A DNA stretch of 64,000 nt, from positions 27,412,296-27,476,295 of the forward strand of contig OX031068.1 in NCBI GenBank assembly GCA_943736015.1, given 5' to 3'. This DNA comes from Tridacna crocea. Taxonomy: Eukaryota > Mollusca > Bivalvia > Cardiida > Cardiidae. A program made the position numbers and the translations under genes. Shown here piece by piece: positions 40,530 through 52,701 of the stretch; the stretch's first letter is position 1; every line of letters starts with the position of its first letter. A model generated the notes under the pieces. That model worked only from the letters and a program-made list of their open reading frames with translations. It was not told the DNA's origin and made no database searches.

Positions 40530-42385
40530 TTGTATATTTATGCTAATTTTTCGGGTCATTTTTCGGGTCATTTCGGCCTATTTTATGGTCAACAAGGATC
40601 AGACACCTGCACCAAGACCCCTTTTTCCAGAGTTTCAATCCTTAACTCTGCCGTTTTATCTTTTTTATCTATTTTAATCATTAGTTATTCTTACATCTTG
40701 TTGTATTCTTTTGGTCTATTTTTCGGATCACTTAAGCCTATTCTATGGTAAAGAGGGATAAGACACCTGCACCAAGACCCCTTTTTTCAGAGTTTGAAAT
40801 CTCAGCTTTGCCATTCTATCTTTTTTTTTTCATCTATTTCAATTATTAGTTATTCTTACATCTTACTGTATTTTATTGGCCTAATTCTAAATACTTCAAA
40901 CAAGAAAATGTTTTGTGAAAAAAGTTTATGCAACAGCAACCAGTTGCTTCTTTTTTAATTTCATATTTTTGCACGGTGTTTAAACATAACATCGACTCCT
41001 GACTCACGCAGTCACCAAAACCGTTTCAATGTTTCGGTGACCCTGGTAAAGAAAACGGAAAAATTTGGTTTACCTTTCTTTGCTTTGTGCAATAGGTATT
41101 GGTTGCCTCCGAAAGTGTCAAAGTCGGCCTTATGATTTCATGTGCAGCACCTAATAGTCGCGTATGGTAGTCATCATAACCAATTCAATGGTCCTAGCAA
41201 GAGAAAAGGAAACAAACAAAAAAAATTCCCTATATTTGACTTAAGCAACAGGTGTCGTCTGCTACGAAATTTGTCGCAAGTCGATTTTCCATGTTTTCGG
41301 GGGTGCGTAACTGGTACACGAGTCAGTGGTCAACGTAACTGGCTTTCTCATCACTGTATGAAGGGATTGAAAAAATAATAATAAAAAAAAAAAAAAAAAA
41401 TTAGTTCCCTTTGCTTGATTTTTGTCTTTTTTAGCCACTTGTGACACTGTTTTCTGGGATTTCTACACTATACATTGATCATCTTTGCTTATTTAAAGGA
41501 TTAATGGGTGCAATTCCTGAGTTAGTTACCAATTCAATGGTCCTAGTAATAGAAAAGGGGGAAGAAAAATCTCTATTTTTGACTTAGGCAACAGGTGTCG
41601 TCTGCTACGGAATGTGCCGCAAGTTGATTTTTCATGATTTCGCGGGTGTGTAACTGGCACCTACAAGGCGGTAGTCAACGTAACTGGGTTTCTTGTCGCG
41701 GTAAAAGAGATTGAAAAAAAAAATAAAGGTTCCCTCTGTTTTATTTATGCAATAGGTAGGAGTTGCTACTGAGAGTTTTCAGTCTTTTTTTGGCCACTTG
41801 TGACATTATTTTTTCTGGGTTTCTACACTGTACTTTGATCTTTGGTCATCTTTAAAGTATCAATGTACAGCATGGCATGAATTAGAAAAGCGAATCGAAT
41901 CAAGGGATATAGGAATCAGGGGAAGCTACTCTTGCACTCTTGCAAGGTGCTTGAAAAGACCAAAGCAAGGTCTTCTGCCACCCCGTTTTCTTAAATTTGC
42001 GCCCATTGTCAGTGAAATCTGGCATGTGTGGATGGTTCAGGCATTGCAGTTTGCCTAGGACTGCATAAAAGCTTTCAAAGAAGACTTAAAATCCACTTTA
42101 ATGCCGATTTTTGCTCAATGTTTTCTATCGATATTTTCGAGCGCCATTTCAAATTGCTTAAAGCTTTGTGATTGGCTGATCCTGGGGGTGTGTCTGCGAT
42201 TTGATTAGCTGATTGGGCCTAATCTGAATTTCATAGGGCTTTTCTGATTGGACGATTTCAGAGAGGGCTGTGATTTGATTGGCTCATTGGATACCGTTAT
42301 GATTTCCAAAAAGCCTTCCTAAATGGACGATTTCAGAGAGGGCAGAGATTTGATTGGCTGATCAAAAAGGGGGGGGGGAGAATGT
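40530..42385. repeat. Array unit 1
   Basis: 1856 bp. Shorter because the second B repeat lacks the duplicated ATTTATGCAATAGGAAAGAG segment present in other units. Its C block near 42320 has CTAAATGGACG in place of CTGATTGGACG. Confidence 0.95.
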
Positions 42386-44278
42386 TTGTATATTTATGCT
42401 AATTTTTCGGGTCATTTTTCGGGTCATTTCGGCCTATTTTATGGTCAACAAGGATCAGACACCTGCACCAAGACCCCTTTTTCCAGAGTTTCAATCCTTA
42501 ACTCTGCCGTTTTATCTTTTTTATCTATTTTAATCATTAGTTATTCTTACATCTTGTTGTATTCTTTTGGTCTATTTTTCGGATCACTTCAGCCTATTCT
42601 ATGGTAAAGAGGGATGAGACACCTGCACCAAGACCCCTTTTTTCAGAGTTTGAAATCTCAGCTTTGCCATTCTATCTTTTTTTTTTCATCTATTTCAATT
42701 ATTAGTTATTCTTACATCTTACTGTATTTTATTGGCCTAATTCTAAATACTTCAAACAAGAAAATGTTTTGTGAAGAAAGTTTATGCAACAGCAACCAGT
42801 TGCTTCTTTTTTAATTTCATATTTTTGCACGGCGTTTAAACATAACATCGACTCCTGACTCACGCAGTCACCAAAACTGTTTCAATGTTTCGGCGACCCT
42901 GGTAAAGAAAACGGAAAAATTTGGTTTACCTTTCTTTGCTTTGTGCATTAGGTATCAGTTGCCTCCGAAAGTGTCAAAGTCCATCTTATGATTTCATGTG
43001 CAACACCTAACAGTCGCGTATGGTAGTCATCATAACCAATTCAATGGTCCTAGCAAGAGAAAAGGAAACAAAAAAAAAATCCCTAAATTTGACTTAAGCA
43101 ACAGGTGTCGTCTGCTACGAAATTTGTCGCAAGTCGATTTTCCATGTTTTCGGGGGTGCGTAACTGGTACAAGAGTCAGTGGTCAACGTAACTGGCTTTC
43201 TCGTCACTGTATGAAGGGATTGAAACAATAATAATAATAATAAAAAAAAAAAAAAAAATAAAATAAAATTAGTTCCCTTTGCTTGATTTTTGTCTTTTTT
43301 AGCCACTTGTGACACTGTTTTCTGGGATTTCTACACTATACATTGATCATCTTTGCTTATTTAAAGGATTAATGGGTGCAATTCCTGAGTTAGTAACCAA
43401 TTCAATGGTCCTAGTAATAGAAAAGGGGGAAGAAAAATCTCTATTTTTGACTTAGGCAACAGGTGTCGTCTGCTACGGAATGTGCCGCAAGTTGATTTTT
43501 CATGATTTTGCGGGTGCGTAACTGGCACCTACAAGGTGGTAGTCAACGTAACTGGGTTTCTTGTCGCGGTAAAAGAGATTGAAAAAAAAAAAATAAAGGT
43601 TCCCTCTGTTTTATTTATGCAATAGGTAGGAGTTTTATTTATGCAATAGGAAAGAGTTGCTACTGAGAGTTTTCAGTCTTTTTTTGGCCACTTGTGACAT
43701 TATTTTTTCTGGGTTTCTACACTGTACTTTGATCTTTGGTCATCTTTAAAGTATCAATGTACAGCATGGCATGAATTAGAAAAGCGAATCGAATCAAGGG
43801 ATATAGGAATCAGGGGAAGCTACTCTTGCACTCTTGCAAGGTGCTTGAAAAGACCAAAGCAAGGTCTTCTGCCACCCCGTTTTCTTAAGTTTGCGCCCAT
43901 TGTCAGTGAAATCTGGCATGTGTGGATGGTTCAGGCATTGCAGTTTGCCTAGGACTGCATAAAAGCTTTCAAAGAAGATTTAAAATCGACTTTAATGCCG
44001 ATTTTTGCTGAATGTTTTCTATCGATATTTTCGAGCGCCATTTCAAATTGCTTAAAGCTTTGTGATTGGCTGATCCTGGGGGTGTGTCTGCGATTTGATT
44101 AGCTGATTGGGCCTAATCTGAATTTCATAGGGCTTTTCCGATTGGACGATTTCAGAGAGGGCTGTGATTTGATTGGCTCATTGGATACCGTTATGATTTC
44201 CTAAAAGTCTTCCTGATTGGACGATTTCAGAGAGGGCAGAGATTTGATTGGCTGATCAAAAAGGGGGGGGGAGAATGT
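42386..44278. repeat. Array unit 2
   Basis: 1893 bp. Private variants include TTTTGCACGGCGTTTAAAC, GTACAAGAGTCAGTGG and a longer A-rich run at 43230-43268. Confidence 0.95.
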
Positions 44279-45240
44279 TTGTATATTTATGCTAATTTTT
44301 CGGGTCATTTTTCGGGTCATTTCTGCCTATTTTATGGTCAACAAGGATCAGACACCTGCACCAAGACCCCTTTTTCCAGAGTTTCAATCCTTAACTCTGC
44401 CGTTTTATCTTTTTTATCTATTTTAATCATTAGCTATTCTTACATCTTGTTGTATTCTTTTGGTCTATTTTTCGGATCACTTAAGCCTATTCTATGGTAA
44501 AGAGGGATCAGACACCTGCACCAAGACCCCTTTTTTCAGAGTTTGAAATCTCAGCTTTGCCATTCTATCTTTTTTTTTTCATCTATTTCAATTATTAGTT
44601 ATTCTTACATATTACTGTATTTTATTGGCCTAATTCTAAATACTTCAAACAAGAAAATGTTTTGTGAAAAAAATTTATGCAACAGCAACCAGTTGCTTCT
44701 TTTTTAATTTCATATTTTTGCACGGTGTTTAAACATAACATCGACTCCTGACTCACGCAGTCACCAAAACCGTTTCAATGTTTCGGTGACCCTGGTAAAG
44801 AAAACGGAAAAATTTGGTTTACCTTTCTTTGCTTTGTGCAATAGGTATCGGTTGCCTCCGAAAGTGTCAAAGTCGGTCTTATGATTTCATGTGCAGCACC
44901 TAATAGTCGCGTATGGTAGTCATCATAACCAATTCAATGGTCCTAGCAAGAGAAAAGGAAACAAACAAAAAAAATTCCCTGTATTTGACTTAAGCAACAG
45001 GTGTCGTCTGCTACGAAATTTGTCGCAAGTCGATTTTCCATGTTTTCGGGGGTGCGTAACTGGTACACGAGTCAGTGGTCAACGTAACTGGCTTTCTCAT
45101 CACTGTATGAAGGGATTGAAAAAATAATAATAATAAAAAAAAAAAAAAAAAAAAATTAGTTCCCTTTGCTTGATTTTTGTCTTTTTTAGCCACTTGTGAC
45201 ACTGTTTTCTGGGATTTCTACACTATACATTGATCATCTT

Positions 45241-45252
45241 TGCTTATTTAAA
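45241..45252. repeat. LINE target-site duplication, left copy
   Basis: TGCTTATTTAAA, identical to 51776-51787. In uninterrupted array units this sequence occurs once at the same place (for example 41486), which confirms the empty site. Confidence 0.95.
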
Positions 45253-45912
45253 TTTTAAATGAATGAATGCTGTTTTATGGCGCATCGACAGCTTTGGTCA
45301 TTTAGCGCGCATATCTATGTTAAAAGATAATAAACGTGGAGTTGTTTAAACTGAATAAAGTTTGAATGACAATAAAAGAATTAAAGGGCATCATCAAGTT
45401 ACAGGGCAATCCCTATAAACTCAAATGTTTTCAATGATAAGAACTGAATTAAGAAGAATGCATAAAGGGCATTATCGAGTTACAGGGCAATCCCTATATA
45501 CTCAAAAGTTCTAAATGATAAGATTTAAGAATGTGATAAAAAGGTTTAAACTCAACGCTGGTTTGATAAAAAGAAGTTTTTTTTTTTAAATGAAAAAGAA
45601 ATATGTGTCATTTATAATGTGCATAAAATATGATATTGAGTGGCTGGGCATTCCCTGCTTACTCAACAGTTTTAGATTAAAAGGCAAGACCGATAATATT
45701 GTTTTTCCTTGGAAATGAGGTTAAAATTGGTAAAGATTGGAGCCTCCAATGGGATCAAATACTCCCATTAAAGAGGTCCTGTCTCCAATGAGATAAGATG
45801 CCCCCAAGAGGGCTAATCCTCCCATTAAGGAGATGTAAACTGAATATTAAAGGAATTAAAAATGTTGTAAAAAGATAGGTAAGAAATTCAATAGTAAATA
45901 TCACAGTTTATT
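45253..45912 (-). other. LINE 3' untranslated region with ~80-bp repeats
   Basis: On the + strand, AAAGGGCATCATCAAGTTAC (45383) and AAAGGGCATTATCGAGTTAC (45464) start two copies 81 bp apart, and a worn third (TATTGAGTGGCTGGGCATTC) lies near 45631. A second repetitive patch alternates CTCCAATGGGATC / CTCCAATGAGATA / CTCCCATTAAGGAG (45740-45835). Confidence 0.8.
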
Positions 45913-48900
45913 TTAAATGCCAATCTCCTTTATGAAAGCGATAATAGATTCAACGCTGACAGAATCAAAAAGATTTTTCAAACTATCAACGTTGAAATAT
46001 TTTGAACGAACTGGCTGAAAGTCAATGCAATCTAGTAGGATATGTTTTACAGAAAAGGTTGCATTGCATGGTATACATTCAGGGGCATCATCTCTTGTCA
46101 AGAGCCAGGAATGTGTGATGCGTGAATGGCCAATTCGAAGTCGTGCAATTATCACTTCTTCTCGACGAACGGATCTGTAAACGGGATACCATTCACCAAG
46201 GGATGGTTTAACTGAATGCAGTTTATTTAAAATATCAGCATCCCACTGGGATTGCCAAGAAGATTGGATATGTGATAAAACGGAGGATTTAAAATCAGTG
46301 TGTGGAACTTTAAAATCTGAAATGGGAAGGTTAAGTGCAGATTTGGCAGACCTATCGGCATTTTCATTGCCTTTGATGCCTACATGACTTGGAAGCCAGC
46401 AGAACACCAATCTATTCTTAGAAGAAATTTGTGAGATCCTTTCAAGTAAACTGCAGATTAAAGGATTCTCAAGTCGTTGATTTGAAAGGGCCTGTAATGT
46501 TGACAAAGAGTCTGAAAAGATAATAAAACGGTTGGAATTAGAACTTTCAACTAGATTAAGGGCAAGATCTACTGCTTTAATTTCAGCAGAGAAGATAGAG
46601 GAGTTGTTTGGAAGGCGGCATTTTAAGCTCCTTTGTCCATAAACAGCGGCAGCTGCTACAGAATTGCCTTCTTTAGATCCATCTGTATAGATGGGTTTGA
46701 AGGAAAAATAATGCTCCTTTATCTCGTTGTATCTAGCTTGAAATACAGTTCTATCCGTGACAGACTTTTTGTCAGATGCAAGGTCAAATCTGAATTCTGC
46801 ACTGTTTAGTGTCCATGGAGGGATTTCAGAGATTTTATAGTCGGCAATAGACTCGGTGTCTATGCCAAGGTTATCTACAATGGGCTCCATGCGGATACCA
46901 AATGGAGGAATAACATTTGGTTTCCTTTCAAAAAGACGTTTATATTCAGGTTTAAAGACAACGTTATGAGTTGGATTAAAACGATTCGACTTAAGTTTTA
47001 AAATATATTGAAGTGAGAGTTTTTCTCTCCTGTAAGAAAGGGAAGGTTCATTAGCTTCAACATAGAGACTATTGACGGGAGAAGTTCTGAAAGCTCCAAG
47101 GACAAGACGCAGACCTTCGTGGTGTATAGAATCGAGAATTTTAAGATAGGATTGACGGGCCGATCCGTATACAACAGATCCATAGTCCAACTTGGAGCGA
47201 ACTAAAGACCGATAAAGCCGCAAGAGGACTTTACGGTCTGCTCCCCATTCAGAATGAGCCACAACCTTAAGAAGATTAAGAGCCTTCTTGCACTTCTTTT
47301 TAAGTGCAGTGATGTGAGGAAGGAAAGAAAGCTTTCTGTCAAAGATGACTCCAAGAAATTTAAACTCAGAAACGACTTCAATTTTAGTTTTGTCCAGATA
47401 AAGTTCAGGATCTGGATGAACACCTCGTAGATTACAGAGGTGCATGCACTTAGTTTTGGACTTTGAAAATTTGAAGCCATTTTCATCAGACCATGTTTGC
47501 AATTTGTTGAGACATTGCTGAAGTTGTCTCTCAATAATGTTCATATTTCGAGATCTGAAGCATATGACGAAGTCATCAACATAGAGGGAACAGTCTACAC
47601 CAGGACAGATAGCTTTGACTATACTGTTTATTTTTACACTGAAAAGTGTAACAGAGAGAATACATCCTTGGGGTACACCCATCTCCTGTACACGGGCTCC
47701 GGAGACAGTATTACCAACTCGGACGCGGAAAAGACGTTCATCCAAGAAGGCTGAAATAAAAAGAGGAAGACGGCCTCGAAGACCAAAGTCATGCAAGTCT
47801 TTCAGAATTCCGTATTTCCAAGTTGTATCGTAAGCGCTTTCAAGGTCGAAAAAGACAGATACTACATGTTGTCTATTAATAAAGGCTTCTCTGACAAAGG
47901 TTTCAAAGCGGACAAGATGATCTATGGTGCCGCGCTGGCGACGAAATCCACTCTGTACATCAACGATGAGGTTGTTCTTCTCTAAAAACCAGACAAGCCT
48001 GTCGTTGACCATACGTTCTAGGGTCTTGCAGAGACAACTAGTAAGAGCTATTGGCCGATAATTAGCTGGGTCACTAGCATCTTTGCCAGGTTTTGGGATA
48101 GGAATGACAAGTGCCTCCCGCTAGGATGCAGGAAAATTACCTGACTGCCAGATATCATTAAAAATATCAAGTAAAACTGAAAGGGAAGTAAAAGGTAAGT
48201 GTTTTAAAAACTGGTAATGAACTTTATCCGGGCCAGGAGAAGAATCATGAGCTTTATTCAGAGCAGATTTTAATTCTTTAAAAGTGAAGAGTTTATTATA
48301 ATGCTCTGAATTCGAAGACTTGAAATTAAGCTTTTTCTTTTCTTCTCTAGCTTTATTCCTCTGAAACTTTTCTGAATAGTTTGCAGAGGAAGACTTTTTG
48401 CTAAAGGTGTCAGCAAGAGCATCAGCAATATCCTGGGGAGATTCCAATGAAGTATTGTTAACTTCAAGGTGTGTAAGAGGGGACTGGCCTTTGCCATTGA
48501 TCTCTCTGATCATATCCCAGGTTTTTTTAGTAGTAGTTCTACTATTCAACTTAGAGACATATTGTCTCCAGGCCTTGCGCTTACTTTCTTTAATGGTACG
48601 ACGGGCTTTTGCCCTGGAAATACGGAATAAGTTAAGATTGTCTTTGGTAGGCCTGAGATTAAATTTTCTAAGGGCCTGTTTTCTGTCTCTGACAGCCTGT
48701 TTACAATCATCATTGTACCAAGGCTTGTCAGGTCGTTTTGGGTTTGTCGAGGTCTGAGGGACGGACTGTTTAGCTGCATCAATTAATAGGGAAGTGAAAA
48801 GTTTTGCAGGATCATCGCAATTTCCAAATTTATCATGTGTAATGGTCTGTTCACATAGGGTTTCAAATTTATTCCAATTGGCTTTGGAAAGCTTCCATTT

Positions 48901-49635
48901 CTTCGGTCGTACACTGCTGGACGGTTGTGTAGATGAAAAGATAATGGGGAAGTGATCACTTCCACACAAATCCTCAGTCACTTTCCAAGTGAAATTGGGA
49001 AGTAAGACTGGGCTGCATAATGTTAAATCAATGGAAGAGTAAGATCCAGTTGCTGGATGCAAGTAGGTTTTGGATTTGTTATCATTCATGAAAGACAGAG
49101 AGTTGTTGGAAATGAAGTTCTCCAACTGTAGACCTCTCTGGTTTGTGTCATTGCAACCCCACATAACATTGTGACCATTAAAGTCCCCAGCTAGAATATA
49201 GGGGGATGGCAATTGGGAAATGAGATCATTCAGATTGGTCTCATTGATAGGTGTGCTTGGGGGGAGGTATACAGAACACAGTGTAACAGCACTGTGTAAA
49301 GATAACCTGACGGCAACAGCTTGCAAGTTTGTATTTAAAGAGATAACTTTGTGAGGAATGTTGTTGTTAACAACAATAGAAACACCACCTCTGGCTTTTT
49401 CGCCTTCGGTAAAGATCTTGTTGTAAATAGAATGATATTTTATAGTGATATCATCTTCCCGTTTAAGGAAGGTTTCTTGCAAACAAATAGCAACTGGTTT
49501 GTTATCATTGATTAAAAGTGAAAGTTCGTCAAAGTTTGACTTCAGACCTCGACAATTCCACTGGATTATGGTATCCATAGTGCATGAGGAAAGTATAAAG
49601 ACTGAGATAAAAAATGAGGCCGTAAACCAATGCAT
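45913..49635 (-). pseudogene. LINE ORF2: endonuclease, reverse transcriptase, RNase H (one in-frame stop)
   Basis: About 1240 codons from ATG 49635, or 1221 from the likelier ATG 49578 (MDTIIQWNCRGL). AP-endonuclease motifs: QWNCRGL, LQETFL, AGDFNGHN, SSIDLTL, GSDHFPI. RT motifs: NYRPIALTSC, FFDLESAYD, GVPQGCILS, LYVDDF (about 47572-47583), FKFLGVIFD. RNase H with D-E-D-D: YTDGSK, SAEIKAVDLAL, FSDSLS, GNENAD (about 46355-46686). C-terminal CX2CX7HX4C (about 46027-46077). A single TAG at 48121-48123 falls between the endonuclease and RT regions; no other break is seen. The RT copies RNA at a nick made by the endonuclease. Confidence 0.93.
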
Positions 49636-49650
49636 TTTAAAATAGACTGG

Positions 49651-51159
49651 TTAAGATTTAATTACAGATGTCTCGGCTTTGGATGATTGCCAAGCGTCAA
49701 AATCCTTGTTCCAAAGATCTTTGGAAGTGGACCAGATAGAGGCTTCTGAATCTGAAGCCTCACCTTCCAGATTTTCAGTATCTGCATCCATGTCCTCTAG
49801 CTCCGAAAATCTGTTGGAAGTAGGGACAGGATCATTTACTTTGATTGTGATCTCACAAGATCCTTGGTTATCTTTGGATTGTGGTTTAGACTTGGAAGAA
49901 GACCTTTTAGGAGGTCGGGGTGTATGATTGGGATTGTTATCTTTGGATGAGACGTTAGATTTTGTTGTAGACTGTGAAGATGGAGGTAGTGGTTTCTTAG
50001 GAGGTGGTTGTGAAGAGGTAGATGGCTTTGGAGTTTTCCGTGAAGAATTTTGTGAAGGTGTACATGGCTTTGAAGTTTTTTGAGACGAACTATTTTGAGA
50101 GTTTGTGGGTTTTGAGGATGCCGAAGAGGTTGTGTTTGTTTTAGATACAGATGGAGAGTCAGGATTTAGTTTGGACAAGGTGGATGGAGGAAGAAGTTCT
50201 TTCAGTTCAGAAGCTACATCAGGAAATTTTTGAAGTAGAACTTTTGCAAGAATTTTACAAGTGCTGCAGTCGTCCTTTTCAGTTGACGAGCCAACAACAC
50301 CTGCATAACTAGGACCAGAAGAGGTTTTCTTGCGTTGTTCAAATATTTTCCTTGCCTCTGGAAAGCTAACATTATTGTTATATTTAATTGAAAGAATTTC
50401 TTTTTCTTCCTTCCATACTGGACACTCTCTTGAAAAAGTAGAGTGTGCAGATTTGCAATTAATGCAGAGAGGAGGATTAGAACAAGTAGTACTGTCATGG
50501 TCAGGTCCTTGATGAGCACATTTTGAGCACGTTTCTTGGTTCGGACATTTACTGATGTGATGGCCGTACCTCTGGCATTTAAAACATCGCAAGGGGTTTG
50601 GCACATACACATCTACTTTGACTACTTGGAAGCCTATCTTGATAGATGTTGGAAGAACAGGTGAAGAAAAAGTTAAAATGTACGTATTTGTAAGTCTCTG
50701 TTCTCCATCTCTGCGTACAGAAATCCGCTGAACATCGGATACACCTTGCTGTTTTAAGTTATCTTTAATTTCTTGTAAGGAGCTGCAGTAAGTAAGCTCT
50801 TTGCATCTTATTACTCCTTTGCAAGAATTGAGGGAAGGATGTGGGAAAATTTTAACGTCCATGTCAAAGAATTTTGTGTTTTTCAAGAGATTTAGTGCTT
50901 GCTGATTAGTAAAACATTCAACTAAGAGAGTCTGATCTTTCAGTTTTTTGACAGATTTTGGAGTTCCAAGGATGCAAGATATTTGTTTTTCAATAATAAA
51001 AGGAGATAGTTTTGTGATAGGTTTTGAAGGATCTTTGGACTGAATGACAATAAAACGTGGAGAGTTAAAAGAAGAACTAGAAATAGGTTCCGTTTCAGAT
51101 TCACTATCGGAAAGGGGGCGCTTGCTTTCGTTGAGCTTGGCCTTTTTTTGGGATGCCAT
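49651..51159 (-). CDS. LINE ORF1: gag-like RNA-binding protein
   Basis: 502 aa from ATG 51159 (MASQKKAKLNESKRPLSDSE); the frame is open further upstream but without a better ATG. Residues 15-35 are acidic/serine-rich. Residues 35-190 resemble the RRM-like/PRE region of I- and Jockey-type ORF1. Three zinc knuckles follow: CX2CX4HX4C (192-205), CX2CX6HX4C (211-226) and CX2CX3HX6C (232-246), the typical set for these gag-like proteins, which coat the element RNA. The C-terminal ~150 residues are a low-complexity S/K/P/T tail. The frame is intact. It ends in TAA, with ORF2 in the same frame 15 nt later. Confidence 0.93.
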   Translation of the reverse strand: MASQKKAKLNESKRPLSDSESETEPISSSSFNSPRFIVIQSKDPSKPITKLSPFIIEKQISCILGTPKSVKKLKDQTLLVECFTNQQALNLLKNTKFFDMDVKIFPHPSLNSCKGVIRCKELTYCSSLQEIKDNLKQQGVSDVQRISVRRDGEQRLTNTYILTFSSPVLPTSIKIGFQVVKVDVYVPNPLRCFKCQRYGHHISKCPNQETCSKCAHQGPDHDSTTCSNPPLCINCKSAHSTFSRECPVWKEEKEILSIKYNNNVSFPEARKIFEQRKKTSSGPSYAGVVGSSTEKDDCSTCKILAKVLLQKFPDVASELKELLPPSTLSKLNPDSPSVSKTNTTSSASSKPTNSQNSSSQKTSKPCTPSQNSSRKTPKPSTSSQPPPKKPLPPSSQSTTKSNVSSKDNNPNHTPRPPKRSSSKSKPQSKDNQGSCEITIKVNDPVPTSNRFSELEDMDADTENLEGEASDSEASIWSTSKDLWNKDFDAWQSSKAETSVIKS

Positions 51160-51775
51160 GTTTGTGTGTTTAGTTTCACCACCGATGCTCCCCACCCACC
51201 ATGGAGCCCAACGAGGGGACATGGTCCGGGGAAAACCCATTCGCAGACCATGAGAGGGATACATCAATGGTATACTCGGTATGAAAGGGCTAGACTGGAC
51301 AGATGCTTTCTCGCAGAAAGTCCTACCAAGCTTAGACGATCATTGAGAAGTTACAAATGTCAGCCAAATACCAATAACTTTCACCCGATTGACCCATGAG
51401 CCACCGCCTTCTAGGGCTAAATAAGAAATATAACATCTGAAAGAGTGATGTAATTATGTGGAGAAGATGGTAAATTTAATCGAAAAAAAGATGTAAAAGA
51501 AAGAGTATATCAGATGTCCTAGGGCAAGGCATGACCAGCCGATTGATCAGGACGGGCCTTCCTGACCTCCCGTTTAGCCCAACTTAAGGCCAAAGTGGTG
51601 TGTTGCAAGTACAGGGCCTAGCCAATCCCTGATGTCGCTCAACCACCAGGATCCCGTCATCAGGCGACACGGGTCGCAGCCCACGGCAAACGGGCAGGTC
51701 CTTTTCGGTGGGGTTTTACCACTCTGCAGGACTACAACCGGGATTTTTTCTATTCCCCCTACCCGGCTGGGGGGC
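51160..51775 (-). promoter_or_regulatory. LINE 5' untranslated region
   Basis: Starts GC-rich (GCCCCCCAGCCGGG) and extends about 616 bp to the ORF1 ATG. Frames upstream of ATG 51159 stay open for some distance but lack a further ATG of note. I-group LINEs carry internal promoters in this region; I see no specific motif. Confidence 0.6.
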
Positions 51776-51787
51776 TGCTTATTTAAA
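51776..51787. repeat. LINE target-site duplication, right copy
   Basis: TGCTTATTTAAA next to the 5' end of the element; array sequence (GGATTAATGGGTGC) resumes straight after it. Confidence 0.95.
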
Positions 51788-52701
51788 GGATTAATGGGTG
51801 CAATTCCTGAGTTAGTTACCAATTCAATGGTCCTAGTAATAGAAAAGGGGGAAGAAAAATTTTTATTTTTGACATAGGCAACAGGTGTCGTCTGCTACGG
51901 AATGTGCCGCAAGTTGATTTTTCATGATTTCGCGGGTGCGTAACTGGCACCTACAAGGCGGTAGTCAACGTAACTGGGTTTCTTGTCATGGTAAAAGAGA
52001 TTGAAAAAAAAAAAAAATAAAGGTTCCCTCTGTTTTATTTATGCAATAGGTAGGAGTTTTATTTATGCAATAGGAAAGAGTTGCTACTGAGAGTTTTCAG
52101 TCTTTTTTTGGCCACTTGTGACATTATTTTTTCTGGGTTTCTACACTGTACTTTGATCTTTGGTCATCTTTAAAGTATCAATGTACAGCATGGCATGAAT
52201 TAGAAAAGCGAATCGAATCAAGGGATATAGGAATCAGGGGAAGCTACTCTTGCACTCTTGCAAGGTGCTTGAAAAGACCAAAGCAAGGTCTTCTGCCACC
52301 CCGTTTTCTTAAGTTTGCGCCCATTGTCAGTGAAATCTGGCATGTGTAGATGGTTCAGGCATTGCAGTTTGCCTAGGACTGCATAAAAGCTTTCAAAGAA
52401 GACTTAAAATCCACTTTAATGCCGATTTTTGCTCAATGTTTTCTATCGATATTTTCGAGCGCCATTTCAAATTGCTTAAAGCTTTTTAATTGGCTGATCC
52501 TGGGGGTGTGTCTGCGATTTGATTAGCTGATTGGGCCTAATCTGAATTTCATAGGGCTTTTCTGATTGGACGATTTCAGAGAGGGCTGTGATTTGATTGG
52601 CTCATTGGATACCGTTATGATTTCCTAAAAGCCTTCCTGATTGGACGATTTCAGAGAGGGCAGAGATTTGATTGGCTGATCAAAAAGGGGGGGGAGAATG
52701 T

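Larger units (their letters stand above)
45253..51775 (-). mobile_element. Non-LTR retrotransposon (LINE), I/Nimb/Jockey group, nearly full length
   Basis: A 6523-bp minus-strand element with a ~616-bp 5' region, ORF1, ORF2 and a ~660-bp 3' region. It is flanked by a perfect 12-bp duplication TGCTTATTTAAA. The 5' end (right side) begins GCCCCCCAGCCGGGTAGG. The 3' end (left side) reads CAGCATTCATTCATTTAAAA, a short ATTC-type tail, not poly(A). An encoded RNase H and a gag-like ORF1 with three CCHC knuckles place it in the I group; Nimb is my best guess for the clade. The perfect duplication and open ORF1 indicate a young insertion. Confidence 0.95.
44279..52701. repeat. Array unit 3, split by the LINE
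   Basis: 44279-45252 and 51776-52701 form one unit of about 1888 bp without the insert and its 12-bp duplication. The break lies in the tail of the first B repeat. The right part has TTTTTAATTGGCTG and the TGTGTAGATGG variant. Confidence 0.95.

Noticed and set aside
46998-51399. Additional frames overlapping the LINE on both strands
   Set aside because: They are shadows of ORF1 and ORF2 in other frames and lack their own motifs.
45253-51775. LTR or retrovirus-like element
   Set aside because: No terminal direct repeats, protease, integrase or envelope; the ORF layout, AP endonuclease and target duplications are those of a LINE.
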